Assembly (NCBI GenBank): GCA_031292035.1
Contig: JARLHX010000251.1
Location: 1 to 17,513 of the forward strand
Direction of reading: 5' to 3'
DNA: 17,513 bases
Source: Negativicutes bacterium
GTDB taxonomy: Bacteria > Bacillota_C > Negativicutes > Sporomusales_B > JARLHX01
Below are positions 1 to 8,343 of this stretch, one piece after another (the first letter of the stretch is position 1; the number at the start of each line of letters is the position of its first letter). A program made the position numbers and the translations under genes. The notes under the pieces are model-generated. The model did not search any database. It was not told where the DNA came from and saw nothing but the letters and a program-made list of their open reading frames with translations.

Positions 1-336
1 ACCCAGGCAGGCACGTCAGGCGTCAAGGCCGGGGTGACGGTAGTCAACACCGCCGGGGAAACCTTCCGGAAGATTGCCGGGTCGGTTATTCAGCTGTCGA
101 CCCAGATCAAAGATATCTCCGAGTCGATGGAACAGATGGCATCTGCCAGTCAGACGCTGGTCAGCTCCATCCAGGACGTCGACAAGGTGAGCAGGGAAAA
201 CGCCGCCGAGGCGCAGATGGTATCGGCAGCGACCGAAGAGCAGTCGGCATCGATGGAGGAGATTGCCTCATCCAGCCAGGGTCTGGCCAAACTGGCCGGC
301 GACCTGCAGGCCGCAGTGGCCAAATTCAGGGTCTAA
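1..336 (+). CDS. methyl-accepting chemotaxis protein, C-terminal part (5'-truncated by window edge)
   Basis: The reading frame is open from base 1 and ends at TAA 334-336, so about 111 C-terminal residues are visible. They form a long amphipathic coiled coil rich in Ala, Ser, Gln and Glu, containing AATEEQSASMEEIASSSQ, which is typical of the cytoplasmic methylation and adaptation helix of chemoreceptors (MCPsignal family). The end AVAKFRV resembles the usual chemoreceptor C-terminus, and no CheR/CheB-tethering pentapeptide follows. Such proteins sense ligands and control the CheA kinase. The sensor and membrane parts lie outside the window, so the ligand cannot be guessed. A strong terminator follows after 16 bases. 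Confidence 0.9.
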   Translation, partial: TQAGTSGVKAGVTVVNTAGETFRKIAGSVIQLSTQIKDISESMEQMASASQTLVSSIQDVDKVSRENAAEAQMVSAATEEQSASMEEIASSSQGLAKLAGDLQAAVAKFRV

Positions 337-352
337 ATCCCCGTAGTTGCGC

Positions 353-380
353 AGGTCTTGGCGAAAGCCAAGACCTTTTT
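353..380 (+). terminator. intrinsic terminator of the chemoreceptor gene
   Basis: A perfect 10-bp stem AGGTCTTGGC / GCCAAGACCT closes a GAAA tetraloop and runs directly into a T tract (376-380). It lies 16 bases after the chemoreceptor stop codon. Confidence 0.93.
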
Positions 381-385
381 GCTAT

Positions 386-413
386 TTGTGCAAAAATAAC
401 AAACTGTGATAAA
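386..413 (+). promoter_or_regulatory. possible promoter of the AEC permease gene
   Basis: TTGTGC (386-391) lies 16 bases before GATAAA (408-413), which is preceded by TG at 405-406 (extended -10 form TGn). Both boxes match the sigma-A consensus only in part. Location right after a terminator supports a new transcription start here. It would give a leader of about 130 nt. Confidence 0.4.
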
Positions 414-419
414 CTTAAA

Positions 420-547
420 TGCAGTTGCGACTTGAAGCACGGGATGGTCAGATCAGCTATGCAGCAAGGCTGGGCCGGATACTATTAGCTTGGGAGGCAT
501 TTCTCTGCCGATGTAGGCGCAAAGACGGCGCTGGCGGGGAGAGCGGC
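420..547 (+). other. leader region of the AEC permease gene, unexplained structure
   Basis: Between the weak promoter and the chosen start codon lie about 130 non-coding bases. Nested inverted repeats are visible: AGCTA (455-459) with TAGCT (486-490), enclosing CAGC (462-465) with GCTG (469-472). TCTCTGCC, a little before the start, can pair with the purine-rich ribosome site region. I checked the patterns of c-di-GMP, TPP and T-box leaders and found none. A regulatory RNA is possible but not shown. Confidence 0.25.
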
Positions 548-1495
548 ATGGATATTACACTAAAAATAGCATATATAGAATTTGATTTGATTTTGCCGTT
601 GGTGGTCGGCTACTTGTGCCGTTATCAAACCTATTGCGGCGAGACCTTCTTCGAGAAGATGATCAATATCAATGTGTGGGTTACTGTGCCCATTCTCTCG
701 CTGCTAAGTTTTTGGGTGTTGCACCTGAACTACAGCCTGATTTGGCTGATGCTGTTCGGGCTCATCCTGTGCGCAATTTCCGGACTGGCGGCCTATCTGT
801 GGGGACGGGACAAGTATAGCGACGATCTTGACCGCGGCAGCTATATCCTCGCGGCGATGCTTTCCAACATCGGGACGCTGGGTGGTCTGTGCGCCTTTAT
901 TCTCTATGGCGAAATCGGCTATGCCTACACCCAGTTGGTAACCATTCTCCAAAGCGTAGTGACTTTTATGTTTTGTTATCCGCTGGCCCAGTACTATTAT
1001 CTGCGCAGCGTCGGGGGCACAAGACGCCGCACATCGCTGAAAGCCATTTTTCTCAATCTCAACCAGTTGCCAATGGTCGGCCTGCTGGTGGGAGCAATGC
1101 TTTATCTATCCGGTATCCCCCGGCCGACATTTTTGGGAGCGTTATTTGATCCGCTGGTGCATGTGGTGGCATGGACGGCGCTCATTCCGATCGGATTTTC
1201 CACTGATTTTAGCGCGATGAAGCAATACTATAGAGGGGCTCTGGACCTCATACCCATCAAGTTTATTGTCACTCCCGTGGTGGCCTATGCCCTGGCTAGT
1301 GTCGTCATCACCGACAAGACGGCGTTGAACACCCTGTTGATCCTGTCCAGCACGCCGACTGCCATCAGCTCGGTACTGGCAGCCAAAATCTATAACCTCA
1401 ATATCAACATCGCCAACGCTGCTTTTGTTTTGACTACTGCTGTATTTCTTGTGGTGGTTTATCCGGCGTTATTCCTCTGGATTACCTTGCACTGA
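548..1495 (+). CDS. AEC (auxin efflux carrier) family permease
   Basis: This is a 315-residue polytopic membrane protein with about ten hydrophobic segments spread over its whole length. The spacing, and motifs such as SNIGTLGG near residue 106 and SSTPTAISSVLAAKI near 275, fit the Mem_trans/AEC permease family. Bacterial members carry organic acids such as malate or other anions, so the substrate here is open. The frame extends upstream to ATG 419, but those 43 residues are polar, Arg-rich and not membrane-like. ATG 548 follows a purine-rich ribosome site (GGGGAGAG) at a good distance and starts just before the first membrane helix. It stands alone between a terminator and ispDF. Family confidence is good and substrate confidence is low. 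Confidence 0.82.
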   Translation: MDITLKIAYIEFDLILPLVVGYLCRYQTYCGETFFEKMININVWVTVPILSLLSFWVLHLNYSLIWLMLFGLILCAISGLAAYLWGRDKYSDDLDRGSYILAAMLSNIGTLGGLCAFILYGEIGYAYTQLVTILQSVVTFMFCYPLAQYYYLRSVGGTRRRTSLKAIFLNLNQLPMVGLLVGAMLYLSGIPRPTFLGALFDPLVHVVAWTALIPIGFSTDFSAMKQYYRGALDLIPIKFIVTPVVAYALASVVITDKTALNTLLILSSTPTAISSVLAAKIYNLNINIANAAFVLTTAVFLVVVYPALFLWITLH

Positions 1496-1579
1496 CCTGA
1501 CGATGCAGGCAGGTGTCAACTCTGGCGGCTGGTTTGGCGAGTAAAAAAAGAAAACTGGATGAAGAGGCGATCAAACGAG

Positions 1580-2746
1580 ATGGTAACGGCGATCATAGCC
1601 GCCGCTGGCAGTGGACGGCGCATGGAAAAAGGCATGAATAAGGTATTTGTTCCCCTATTGGCGTGTCCTGTACTGCTGCATAGTGTGCGGGCCCTGACGG
1701 CTTGCCCGGAAGTGGAAAGTCTCATTGTTGTCGTCGCTCCCGGAGAGGAGCTTCAGGCTGAGAACCTGCTTGCCGGAGCGGGTCTGGCCAAACCCTGGCA
1801 GGTGATCGCCGGCGGCAGCGAGCGGCAGTATTCGATCGCCAAGGCACTTGCGGCGATAGCGAAAGACACTCAAATTATTGTGATTCACGACGGGGCGCGG
1901 CCGCTGGTCGACCCGGCGATCATCAGCGAAGCCATTGCCGCGGCCCGAGACTTTGGTGCCGCAGGTGTCGCCGTTCCGGTCAAAGACACCATCAAGGCGG
2001 TCGATGCTGACGGCTTTGTCAGTGCAACCCCTGACCGCAGCGCGCTATGGGCCATCCAGACCCCTCAGGTATTTGAAGCCGACCTGCTCCGGCGGGCCTA
2101 TGAGCTGGCGGACAGGGAGGGTTTTTTGGCAACAGACGACGCGGCGCTGGTGGAGCGGTTGGGAGTCAGGGTCAAGATCGTTCCGGGTAGTTACCGCAAT
2201 CTCAAGATCACTACTCCGGAGGATCTGATCGTCGCCGAAGCATTAGCGAAAAAGGGGGCTGGCGGGATGACCAGATTTGGGATGGGGTATGACGTTCACC
2301 GGCTGGTTACCGGCCGAAAATTGATTCTCGGCGGGGTTGAAATACCATACGAATACGGTCTGGAGGGACATTCGGACGCCGATGTTCTGCTCCATGCCGT
2401 CAAAGACGCTCTGCTGGGCGCCGCCGCCTTAGGGGATATCGGGCGGCACTTCCCTGACAGCGACGACCGCTATAAAGGCGCTTCCAGTTTCAAACTACTT
2501 GTCGAGGTCGGTGAAATGCTGGCCAGCCGGGGCTGGCGGGCGAATAATATCGACGTGGTGGTGGTGGCGGAAAAACCAAAACTGGCGCCGTATATTACGG
2601 CGATGAACGTCAATATCGCCGCTGCTCTGGGTATCAACGTCGAACAGGTAAACGTCAAGGCGACCACCACAGAGGGGCTTGGCTTTACCGGCAGGAAAGA
2701 GGGCATCGCCGCTTATGGGGTGGTGTCTATCGAACGCGCTGGTTGA
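1580..2746 (+). CDS. ispDF: bifunctional IspD/IspF: MEP cytidylyltransferase and MECDP synthase fused
   Basis: One open frame of 388 residues carries two enzymes of the MEP isoprenoid pathway. Residues 1-229 are IspD (4-diphosphocytidyl-2-C-methyl-D-erythritol synthase), with the CTP-binding loop AAAGSGRRM (7-15), Lys21 and HDGARP (103-108). Residues 230-388 are IspF (2,4-cyclodiphosphate synthase), with the metal ligands Asp238 and His240 (YDVH) and His272, and the conserved [15 protein letters not shown]. The frame begins at ATG 1559, but ATG 1580 fits the usual IspD N-terminus and has AAGAGG twelve bases upstream. No stop separates the domains. Instead, ATG 2267 (IspF Met230) has a G-rich stretch just before it, so some free IspF could also be made. 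The two enzymes are not consecutive in the pathway: IspE acts between them. Confidence 0.93.
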   Translation: MVTAIIAAAGSGRRMEKGMNKVFVPLLACPVLLHSVRALTACPEVESLIVVVAPGEELQAENLLAGAGLAKPWQVIAGGSERQYSIAKALAAIAKDTQIIVIHDGARPLVDPAIISEAIAAARDFGAAGVAVPVKDTIKAVDADGFVSATPDRSALWAIQTPQVFEADLLRRAYELADREGFLATDDAALVERLGVRVKIVPGSYRNLKITTPEDLIVAEALAKKGAGGMTRFGMGYDVHRLVTGRKLILGGVEIPYEYGLEGHSDADVLLHAVKDALLGAAALGDIGRHFPDSDDRYKGASSFKLLVEVGEMLASRGWRANNIDVVVVAEKPKLAPYITAMNVNIAAALGINVEQVNVKATTTEGLGFTGRKEGIAAYGVVSIERAG

Positions 2747-2771
2747 CAAGTGCATAAACGCCGAACAGAAT
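2743..2771 (+). promoter_or_regulatory. promoter of the small secreted protein gene
   Basis: A perfect TTGACA (2743-2748) is followed after 17 bases by CAGAAT (2766-2771, four of six matches to TATAAT). The -35 box contains the TGA stop of ispDF. The predicted start, near 2778, lies inside the first arm of an inverted repeat. Confidence 0.6.
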
Positions 2772-2805
2772 CGCATACTATGGATGAGCCAGATTGTAGT
2801 ATGCG
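2772..2805 (+). promoter_or_regulatory. inverted repeat before the ribosome site of the secreted protein gene
   Basis: CGCATACTA (2772-2780) and TAGTATGCG (2797-2805) are perfect 9-base inverted arms separated by 16 bases. The second arm touches the GGGGGA ribosome site (2805-2810). It could be a DNA operator just after the promoter or, if transcription starts upstream of it, an RNA stem that limits ribosome access. Confidence 0.55.
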
Positions 2806-2815
2806 GGGGATGTTT

Positions 2816-3088
2816 ATGGCGAAATATTTATGCAGCATCCTTGTCGGTTTGAGTTTGCTATGGCCGGGAGCCGTTCAGGCTGCAGATGCCAAATTTGGCG
2901 TCAGTATCGTGCGGCAGGCAGATGGCACCATATTTGGCGAGATGTGGTACAATGACCAGATGATCTGGCGCCTCAAAGTCTGCAGCGACGGAGCAGAACC
3001 GGTGGCCGGAAAAAATGGCGCGAATACCACGGTGGTAGTGCCGGATATGGTCAATGGCCTGTTCCTGTTGAAACTGCACAATCAGTAG
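2816..3088 (+). CDS. small secreted protein of unknown function
   Basis: This gene encodes 90 residues starting at ATG 2816, five bases after the ribosome site GGGGGA. In-frame ATGs at 2801 and 2810 are alternatives. The N-terminus MAKYLCSILVGLSLLWPGAVQA is a clear Sec signal peptide: a Lys, then a hydrophobic core, then a V-Q-A site with cleavage expected after residue 22. The mature part of about 68 residues is mixed polar and hydrophobic, with a single Cys, alternating hydrophobic stretches suggesting beta strands, and no motif I recognise. No lipobox is seen, because the Cys in the signal core is not at a cleavage site. The gene stands alone with its own promoter and terminator. Function unknown. 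Confidence 0.75.
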   Translation: MAKYLCSILVGLSLLWPGAVQAADAKFGVSIVRQADGTIFGEMWYNDQMIWRLKVCSDGAEPVAGKNGANTTVVVPDMVNGLFLLKLHNQ

Positions 3089-3121
3089 CACTTACGCGCC
3101 GGGCGCGGGTAAGTGCTTTTT
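3087..3121 (+). terminator. intrinsic terminator after the small secreted protein gene
   Basis: AGCACTTAC (3087-3095) pairs perfectly with GTAAGTGCT (3109-3117). The GC-rich interior can fold further (GCGC with GCGC), and a T tract follows. The stem begins inside the stop codon. Confidence 0.93.
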
Positions 3122-3137
3122 CCGTTTGTGGCAATGG

Positions 3138-3166
3138 TTGCGAATTATTGTAAGATGCTTTACAAT
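3138..3166 (+). promoter_or_regulatory. promoter of gltX
   Basis: TTGCGA (3138-3143), a 17-base spacer and TACAAT (3161-3166) make a good sigma-A promoter right after a terminator. The leader is then only about 50 nt, too short for a T-box. Confidence 0.82.
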
Positions 3167-3224
3167 AGCAGTTGGAATTAGTTGCCTCTACCGGAGTGAA
3201 TTGTATTGTTTGGAGGATGAATCA

Positions 3225-4697
3225 ATGACTGAGCAAACCTTGCGGGTGCGGTTCGCGCCAAGTCCTACCGGCCCGTTTCATATCGGGGGAGCGCGTTCGG
3301 CGCTCTTCAACTGGCTGCTGGCCAGAAAGCTTGGCGGCAAATTTGTCCTCAGGATCGAGGACACCGATTTAGAGCGCTCCAGCCGCGAGTCGGAGCAAAA
3401 CATTATGGAGGCTCTGCGCTGGCTGGGGATGGACTGGGATGAAGGCGTCGACGTCGGTGGCCCGTATGGCCCCTATCGCCAGACCGAACGGCTGCCGATT
3501 TATCGTGAATATACGGAAAAACTGCTGGCTTCCGGCCAGGCTTATCATTGCTATTGCACCGAAGAGGAACTCGAAGCCGAGCGGCAGCAGCTCACAGCCA
3601 AGGGCGACACGCCGCGGTACCTTGGTCGCTGCCGTCACCTGACCGAGGCCGATAAAACCCGTCTGGCGGCTGAAGGCCGTAAATGCACGGTGCGCTTTAG
3701 GGTGCCGGAAAACAAACAGATTATTTTCAAAGACCTTGTCCGGGACACGGTCAGTTTTGAGTCCAACGGGATCGGCGATTTTGTCATCGTCAAGTCGGAC
3801 GGTATTCCGGTGTATAACTATGGGGTGGTCCTGGACGACGCCCTAATGCGCATCAGCCATGTCATCCGGGCCGAGGAGCATCTGTCCAATACGCCGCGGC
3901 AAATTCTGCTCTTTGAGGCGCTGGATCTTCCGGTACCCCAGTTTGGCCATATTTCGCTCATTCTCGGCACCGACCGGACCAAGATGAGTAAACGCCACGG
4001 CGCCACCTCGGTGGACCAGTACCGCAATTTGGGGTACCTGCCTGAGGCTATCGTCAACTTCCTGGCCCTCCTGGGCTGGTCGCCGGTTGGCGAAGAAGAA
4101 ATCTTCTCCTGTCAGCAACTGATCGAACAATTTTCCCTCGACCGGGTGGCCAAAAACCCGGCAGTCTTCGATATCGACAAACTCAACTGGCTGAACGGGC
4201 ATTATATGCGCCAGATCAGCCCGGAGGCGCTGACCGAACTTGCCATGCCGCACCTTGAGGCTGCTGGTTATGTCAGCCAGCCCTTGTCCGCCGAGCGACG
4301 GGAATGGCTGACCCAGGTGGTAGCCGCCGTTCAGGAACACGTCAGTTTTGCCGCCCAGGTGGTAGAGCATGTCGGGGTCTTTTTTGCCGATGCGGTCACT
4401 CTGGAGAATGCTGAAGCGGCCCAGGTGCTGCGCGATCCCGATTTCCCCCAGGTAATGGACGTTTTTTGCAGCAAACTCGGCGCATTGGAGAGCATGGACG
4501 AAGGGGCTGTAAAAGGGGTATTGAAGAGTATTACCAAAGAACTTAAACTTGGTGGCAACAAGGTGTATATGCCGATTCGCATCGCCCTGACCGGCGCTAG
4601 CCACGGGATCGACCTGCCCCGGCTCATTGTTCTTTTGGGTCGGGAACGGACCCTCGCCCGCCTAAAAGCTACCTTTGAATCGCTGCCAGCTGATTGA
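3225..4697 (+). CDS. gltX: glutamyl-tRNA synthetase
   Basis: This 490-residue class I aminoacyl-tRNA synthetase charges tRNA-Glu. In many Firmicutes it also charges tRNA-Gln, for later amidation by GatCAB; the sequence alone does not settle that here. The HIGH motif is HIGG at residues 19-22, within PSPTGPFHIGGARSALFN. The KMSKS motif is KMSKR at 253-257. Zinc ligands of the insertion domain are visible as Cys109, Cys111, Cys136 and His138, the C-x-C ... C-x-H pattern known from E. coli GltX. The anticodon-binding C-terminal part is complete. The open frame reaches back to 3126, but ATG 3225 has a strong GGAGG site eight bases before it, follows the promoter, and starts at the conserved N-terminus. 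Length is normal for the family. Confidence 0.98.
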   Translation: MTEQTLRVRFAPSPTGPFHIGGARSALFNWLLARKLGGKFVLRIEDTDLERSSRESEQNIMEALRWLGMDWDEGVDVGGPYGPYRQTERLPIYREYTEKLLASGQAYHCYCTEEELEAERQQLTAKGDTPRYLGRCRHLTEADKTRLAAEGRKCTVRFRVPENKQIIFKDLVRDTVSFESNGIGDFVIVKSDGIPVYNYGVVLDDALMRISHVIRAEEHLSNTPRQILLFEALDLPVPQFGHISLILGTDRTKMSKRHGATSVDQYRNLGYLPEAIVNFLALLGWSPVGEEEIFSCQQLIEQFSLDRVAKNPAVFDIDKLNWLNGHYMRQISPEALTELAMPHLEAAGYVSQPLSAERREWLTQVVAAVQEHVSFAAQVVEHVGVFFADAVTLENAEAAQVLRDPDFPQVMDVFCSKLGALESMDEGAVKGVLKSITKELKLGGNKVYMPIRIALTGASHGIDLPRLIVLLGRERTLARLKATFESLPAD

Positions 4698-4723
4698 CAC
4701 TCAGGCTTGCCTCTTTGTATAAT
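4694..4723 (+). promoter_or_regulatory. consensus promoter of the cysE-cysS-mrnC-thyX unit
   Basis: Both boxes are perfect: TTGACA (4694-4699), 18 bases, TATAAT (4718-4723). The gltX stop codon TGA (4695-4697) lies inside the -35 box. Transcription should start near 4730 and enter the T-box leader. Confidence 0.93.
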
Positions 4724-4764
4724 GAGAGTAAATCATCAATGGTAATAAAACCTATCATAATACT

Positions 4765-5010
4765 GGGAAATGCGAAGAGCGGGAGAAGTAAGCGCCACCC
4801 CCCTTCCAGAGAGGTGCCGCCATTGGCTGCGAGCGGCATCGGGCGAGGAGCGACGAAATGCACCCGGGAGCAGGACGGAGGAAAGAGAGTATGCCGTCCC
4901 GGCGCCACCGTTAACGGCATGGGGCGACAGCCCTGCTGAGTGAGGTGTTTGGCACCTAAACAGAGTGGAACCACGGGCCACCGTCTCTGAGAGGCGGTGG
5001 TTTTTTGCAT
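4765..5010 (+). ncRNA. T-box leader specific for tRNA-Cys
   Basis: This is an RNA switch that senses uncharged tRNA. The T-box core AGAGTGGAACCACG spans 4962-4975. Stem I shows the AGTA element (4787-4790), and on its 3' side the specifier loop GAAATGCA has the Cys codon TGC at 4859-4861. The acceptor-binding bulge reads TGGA, which pairs with a tRNA end UCCA. The U discriminator base is that of tRNA-Cys, so codon and bulge agree independently. The terminator form is CCACCGTCTC (4978-4987) with GAGGCGGTGG (4991-5000), then six T. The antiterminator would use the T-box bases 4962-4977 instead. Low charged tRNA-Cys should switch on the genes downstream. Confidence 0.95.
4978..5006 (+). terminator. 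conditional terminator of the T-box
   Basis: A 10-bp stem (one G-T pair) with a TGA loop, followed by TTTTTT (5001-5006). It is the off state of the tRNA-Cys T-box. Confidence 0.93.
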
Positions 5011-5048
5011 CCCTTGGCCAATAAGAACGGCAAAGAGAGGGGAACAAT

Positions 5049-5765
5049 ATGTTTGATCGCTTAAAAAAAGATGTTCAGGTGATCTTCGACCGTGATCCGG
5101 CGGCGAAGAGCGTGCTCGAAGTGGTACTTTGCTACCCCGGCCTGCATATCATCTGGTTTCACCGTATCGCCCACAGTCTATACAAACGCGGCTGGATTCT
5201 CCTGCCCCGCCTGATCTCCAACCTCGCCCGGCTGTTGACCGGTATCGAGATTCATCCTGGTGCGACCATCGGCGAAGGGCTGTTTATCGATCATGGCATG
5301 GGAGTCGTCATCGGTGAGACCGCCGAGCTAGGCAATAATGTGACCTTATACCAAGGCGTGACCCTGGGCGGGACCGGCAAAGAAAAAGGCAAGCGCCACC
5401 CCACCATCGGCGACAATGTAGTTATCGCCACTGGGGCCAAAGTATTGGGTTCATTCAAAGTCGGCTCCAACTCCAAAATCGGGGCCGGCTCGGTGGTGCT
5501 CAGCGAAGTGCCGCCCAACTCGACGGTTGTCGGTATCCCCGGCAAGGTCGTGGTCCAGAATGGCTGTAAAGTGATGGCTGGAATGGGGATCGATCTGGAA
5601 CATGGGACACTGCCAGACCCGGAAGGGGAAATGATGTTTTGCATGCAGCGCCATCTCAATAGACTGGAACAGCGTGTGATCCAATTGGAAGGAGAGCTGA
5701 AAACCCGTGACCCTAAGAGTATTCAACAGCCTGACAAAACAAAAGGAGAACTTCACGCCGGTTGA
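5049..5765 (+). CDS. cysE: serine O-acetyltransferase
   Basis: CysE makes O-acetylserine from serine and acetyl-CoA, the first committed step of cysteine synthesis. The 238-residue protein has a helical N-terminus, then a left-handed beta-helix of hexapeptide repeats ([19 protein letters not shown] onward). The catalytic pair Asp81-His82 lies in FIDHGMG, and His117 is in KRHPTIG. It lacks part of the N-terminal helices of the 273-residue E. coli enzyme, as is usual in Firmicutes. ATG 5049 follows GAGAGGGGAA. The last 59 bases overlap the start of cysS in another frame, which gives a polar C-terminal tail after the beta-helix. It is controlled by the Cys T-box just upstream. Confidence 0.97.
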   Translation: MFDRLKKDVQVIFDRDPAAKSVLEVVLCYPGLHIIWFHRIAHSLYKRGWILLPRLISNLARLLTGIEIHPGATIGEGLFIDHGMGVVIGETAELGNNVTLYQGVTLGGTGKEKGKRHPTIGDNVVIATGAKVLGSFKVGSNSKIGAGSVVLSEVPPNSTVVGIPGKVVVQNGCKVMAGMGIDLEHGTLPDPEGEMMFCMQRHLNRLEQRVIQLEGELKTRDPKSIQQPDKTKGELHAG

Positions 5766-7176
5766 GCCTGGCAAGGTAAAAATGTACGTCTGTGGCGTGA
5801 CCCCCTACAATCACCCTCATATCGGCAACGCCCGCCCCTTTGTCACCTGGGACGTCATTCGGCGTTACCTGGAGCAGCAGGGGTATTCGGTGTACCATAT
5901 CCAGAATTTCACCGATGTCGACGACAAAATTATCAAGGCCGCCAACGCTGAGGGCGTTGCCTGGTCAACGTTTGCCAACCGCTATATCGACGCCTATTTT
6001 GCAGTGATGGATAAACTTAACATCCGCAGGGCTCACCTGTATCCGCGGGTGTCAGAACATATGCCGGAAATCATTGCCCTTGTCACCGGTCTGATTGACA
6101 AGGGGTTTGCCTACCCGGTCGACGGGGACGTCTATTTTGCTGTCGAGAAGTTCGATGATTACGGCAAACTAAGTGGCCGGAGCCTGGATGACATGAAAGC
6201 CGGCGCCCGGGTGGACATCGATGAGCGGAAAACCCATCCCATGGATTTTGCTTTGTGGAAGAGCGCCAAACCCGGCGAACCTTCCTGGGACAGTCCATGG
6301 GGCCCGGGGCGGCCTGGCTGGCATATCGAATGCTCGGCTATGTCGCTAAAATATCTGGGCGAGGGTTTCGACTTTCACGGCGGCGGCAGCGACCTCATCT
6401 TTCCCCATCACGAGAACGAAATCGCCCAGTCAGAAGCCTTCAGCGGCAGCGCGCCGTTTGTCCGCTACTGGCTGCACAACGGCTTTATCACCGTGAACGA
6501 AGAAAAGATGAGTAAATCGCTGGGCAACTTCTTTTTAGTCAAAGATATACTGGAACACTATCCGCCGGAAGTGGTCCGCTTTTTCATCCTCTCTACCCAT
6601 TATCGCAGTCCGCTGAACTTTAGCGACGAGCAACTGGCCGAAGCCGGCCGGAGCTTGGAGCGGCTGAGCACAGCTGTGGACAATATCCAGTATTTGGCCG
6701 GCGCGCCGGTTGCCACCGGGGCCAGCGAACAAGCCCAGACCCTGCTGGCGGCCGCCAATCAGACAAAACAGGATTTTATTGCAGCGATGGACGACGACTT
6801 TAATACCGCACTGGCGATTAGCACTCTGTTTGCCCTGGCCAAAGAGATCAACATCTATTACAGCGCTGTGATGGCAGGGAAACATTCCCATGATCCCGAA
6901 GTGGTGGCAACAGTGCAAGCCATTTATTACGAACTGACCGACATCCTCGGCCTGCTGGTCGATGAAAAAATAGGTGCCGGCGCTGCCTGCGGCCAAGGCG
7001 AGGCTGACCAGGTACTTGTCGGCAAACTGCTGGATATGATCATCGACATGCGGCAGGAGGCCCGGAAGAAGAAGGACTGGGCCGCCGCCGACGCCATCCG
7101 GGATCGCCTGGACGGCCTCGGGTATGTGATCGAAGATTCGCCGCAGGGGGCAAGGTGGAAAAAACGTGAAATTTGA
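5707..7176 (+). CDS. cysS: cysteinyl-tRNA synthetase
   Basis: This class I synthetase of 489 residues charges tRNA-Cys. HIGN (38-41) is the HIGH motif and KMSKS is at 267-271. The zinc site that selects cysteine is complete: Cys29, Cys209, His234 and Glu238, at nearly the same numbers as in E. coli CysRS (C28, C209, H234, E238). It starts at GTG 5707, inside cysE, after AAGGAGAG with a spacer of ten. The N-terminus [15 protein letters not shown] matches the family, which supports this start despite the 59-base overlap. Cysteine synthesis and cysteine charging thus share one T-box-controlled message. Confidence 0.98.
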   Translation: MTLRVFNSLTKQKENFTPVEPGKVKMYVCGVTPYNHPHIGNARPFVTWDVIRRYLEQQGYSVYHIQNFTDVDDKIIKAANAEGVAWSTFANRYIDAYFAVMDKLNIRRAHLYPRVSEHMPEIIALVTGLIDKGFAYPVDGDVYFAVEKFDDYGKLSGRSLDDMKAGARVDIDERKTHPMDFALWKSAKPGEPSWDSPWGPGRPGWHIECSAMSLKYLGEGFDFHGGGSDLIFPHHENEIAQSEAFSGSAPFVRYWLHNGFITVNEEKMSKSLGNFFLVKDILEHYPPEVVRFFILSTHYRSPLNFSDEQLAEAGRSLERLSTAVDNIQYLAGAPVATGASEQAQTLLAAANQTKQDFIAAMDDDFNTALAISTLFALAKEINIYYSAVMAGKHSHDPEVVATVQAIYYELTDILGLLVDEKIGAGAACGQGEADQVLVGKLLDMIIDMRQEARKKKDWAAADAIRDRLDGLGYVIEDSPQGARWKKREI

Positions 7177-7666
7177 CCAGTTTCAACAGCTGGCAAAGCA
7201 GACCTTCGGCGAAATCAATGCCGAAGGCGTACCGCTGCCCAGGTTTGATGAAATTCCGGCTCAGCGCCTGCATCCCTTGGTGCTTGCCTATATCGGTGAT
7301 GCCTATTTTAATCTTTTCGTCCGCACCAAACTGCTCAATTACGAGCAAGGCAAAGTGCGGGTGCTACATAACCATGGCGCCAGGATAGTGTCGGCAACCC
7401 TGCAGGCGCTGGCCCTGAAGCAAATGGAACAGGATCTGAGCGAAGCCGAACTGGACATCGTTCGGCGCGGCCGCAATGCCAAGTCTAGCGTGCCCAAGAG
7501 TGCCTCGGTGGGCGATTATCGCTACAGCACCGGTTTTGAAGCCCTGCTGGGCTATCTGTACCTCAGCAAAGAGGAGACCCGTCTTGTCGCCTTGGCAGAG
7601 CAGGCTTTTGTCATTATTTCCCGGGAAATAGCAAATCCTAGTGAAGTTGACGGTGAAAAAAGATGA
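7166..7666 (+). CDS. mrnC: Mini-ribonuclease III
   Basis: Mini-III is a 166-residue RNase III catalytic domain without a double-stranded RNA binding domain. In Bacillus it matures 23S rRNA. Asp45 in [12 protein letters not shown] and Glu125 in [11 protein letters not shown] correspond to the acidic metal-binding positions of the RNase III fold. It starts at GTG 7166, overlapping the end of cysS by 11 bases, with AAGGTGG upstream. This place after cysS is its usual place in Firmicutes. Confidence 0.95.
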   Translation: MKFDQFQQLAKQTFGEINAEGVPLPRFDEIPAQRLHPLVLAYIGDAYFNLFVRTKLLNYEQGKVRVLHNHGARIVSATLQALALKQMEQDLSEAELDIVRRGRNAKSSVPKSASVGDYRYSTGFEALLGYLYLSKEETRLVALAEQAFVIISREIANPSEVDGEKR

Positions 7667-8343
7667 AAGTAAAATTAATTTGTCATACCCCGGAACCTGA
7701 ACGCGCAGTGGCCATGTCGGCCCGTCTGTGCTATTCGCCGATCGGCGCCGAGCAGCTGGCCGAAAAGCTGTCGGCCGATCAGATCGGCAAGCTGGTGGAC
7801 AAGATCGTTGACATGGGTCATCTATCGACCTTTGAACATGTCAGCTTTACATTCGCCGTTGAAGGGGTATCGCGGGTGCTGACCCATCAGCTGGTCCGCC
7901 ACCGCATCGCCTCCTATTCCCAGCAGTCCCAGCGCTATGTCAAAGAACACGATTTCGAGTACATTACTCCCCCCAGCGTCGCCGCCAACCCAGAGGCGCA
8001 AGGCAAGTTTGACGCTTTGATGGAAACAGTCCGCACCGTTTACAGCGAATTGATCGCCCTTGGGGTCCACCAGGAGGACGCGCGCTATGTTCTTGCCAAC
8101 GCCACCGAAACCAAAATCGTGGTGACCATGAACGCCCGCAGCCTGCTCCATTTCTTTGAGCTTCGCTGTTGCAGCCGGGCCCAGTGGGAGATCCGCCGTC
8201 TGGCAGACAAAATGCTTGCCGAGGTTCGGCTGGTGGCGCCGCGGCTGTTCGCCAAGGCCGGCCCCACCTGTGTGACCCAAAACTTTTGCGGCGAAGGCGA
8301 TTTGACCTGTGGCCGGCTGGCTGCTTTGTCGCGCGAAAAATAA
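7663..8343 (+). CDS. thyX: flavin-dependent thymidylate synthase
   Basis: ThyX makes dTMP from dUMP using FAD, NAD(P)H and methylene-tetrahydrofolate, without relation to ThyA. The signature RHR-x7-S is complete: Arg79, His80, Arg81 ... Ser89, within [17 protein letters not shown]. The length of 226 residues is normal. Its ATG overlaps the mrnC stop (ATGA, four bases), so translation is probably coupled and it is the last gene of the T-box operon. A strong terminator starts at its stop codon. Confidence 0.97.
   Translation: MKVKLICHTPEPERAVAMSARLCYSPIGAEQLAEKLSADQIGKLVDKIVDMGHLSTFEHVSFTFAVEGVSRVLTHQLVRHRIASYSQQSQRYVKEHDFEYITPPSVAANPEAQGKFDALMETVRTVYSELIALGVHQEDARYVLANATETKIVVTMNARSLLHFFELRCCSRAQWEIRRLADKMLAEVRLVAPRLFAKAGPTCVTQNFCGEGDLTCGRLAALSREK

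Noticed and set aside
419..547. N-terminal extension of the AEC permease from ATG 419
   Set aside because: The 43 extra residues are polar and Arg-rich without family resemblance. ATG 548 has a ribosome site and begins just before the first membrane helix.
3126..3224. Extended gltX start
   Set aside because: This stretch contains the terminator tail, the promoter and the leader. ATG 3225 has GGAGG at proper distance and the conserved N-terminus.
3843..4604. Long reverse-strand open frame opposite gltX (253 residues)
   Set aside because: It is antisense to conserved gltX codons, has no ribosome site and encodes no recognisable domain; it is a by-product of codon usage.
4694..4939. Open frame of 81 residues between gltX and cysE
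   Set aside because: It lies wholly in the T-box leader, has no ribosome site and encodes a low-complexity basic sequence.
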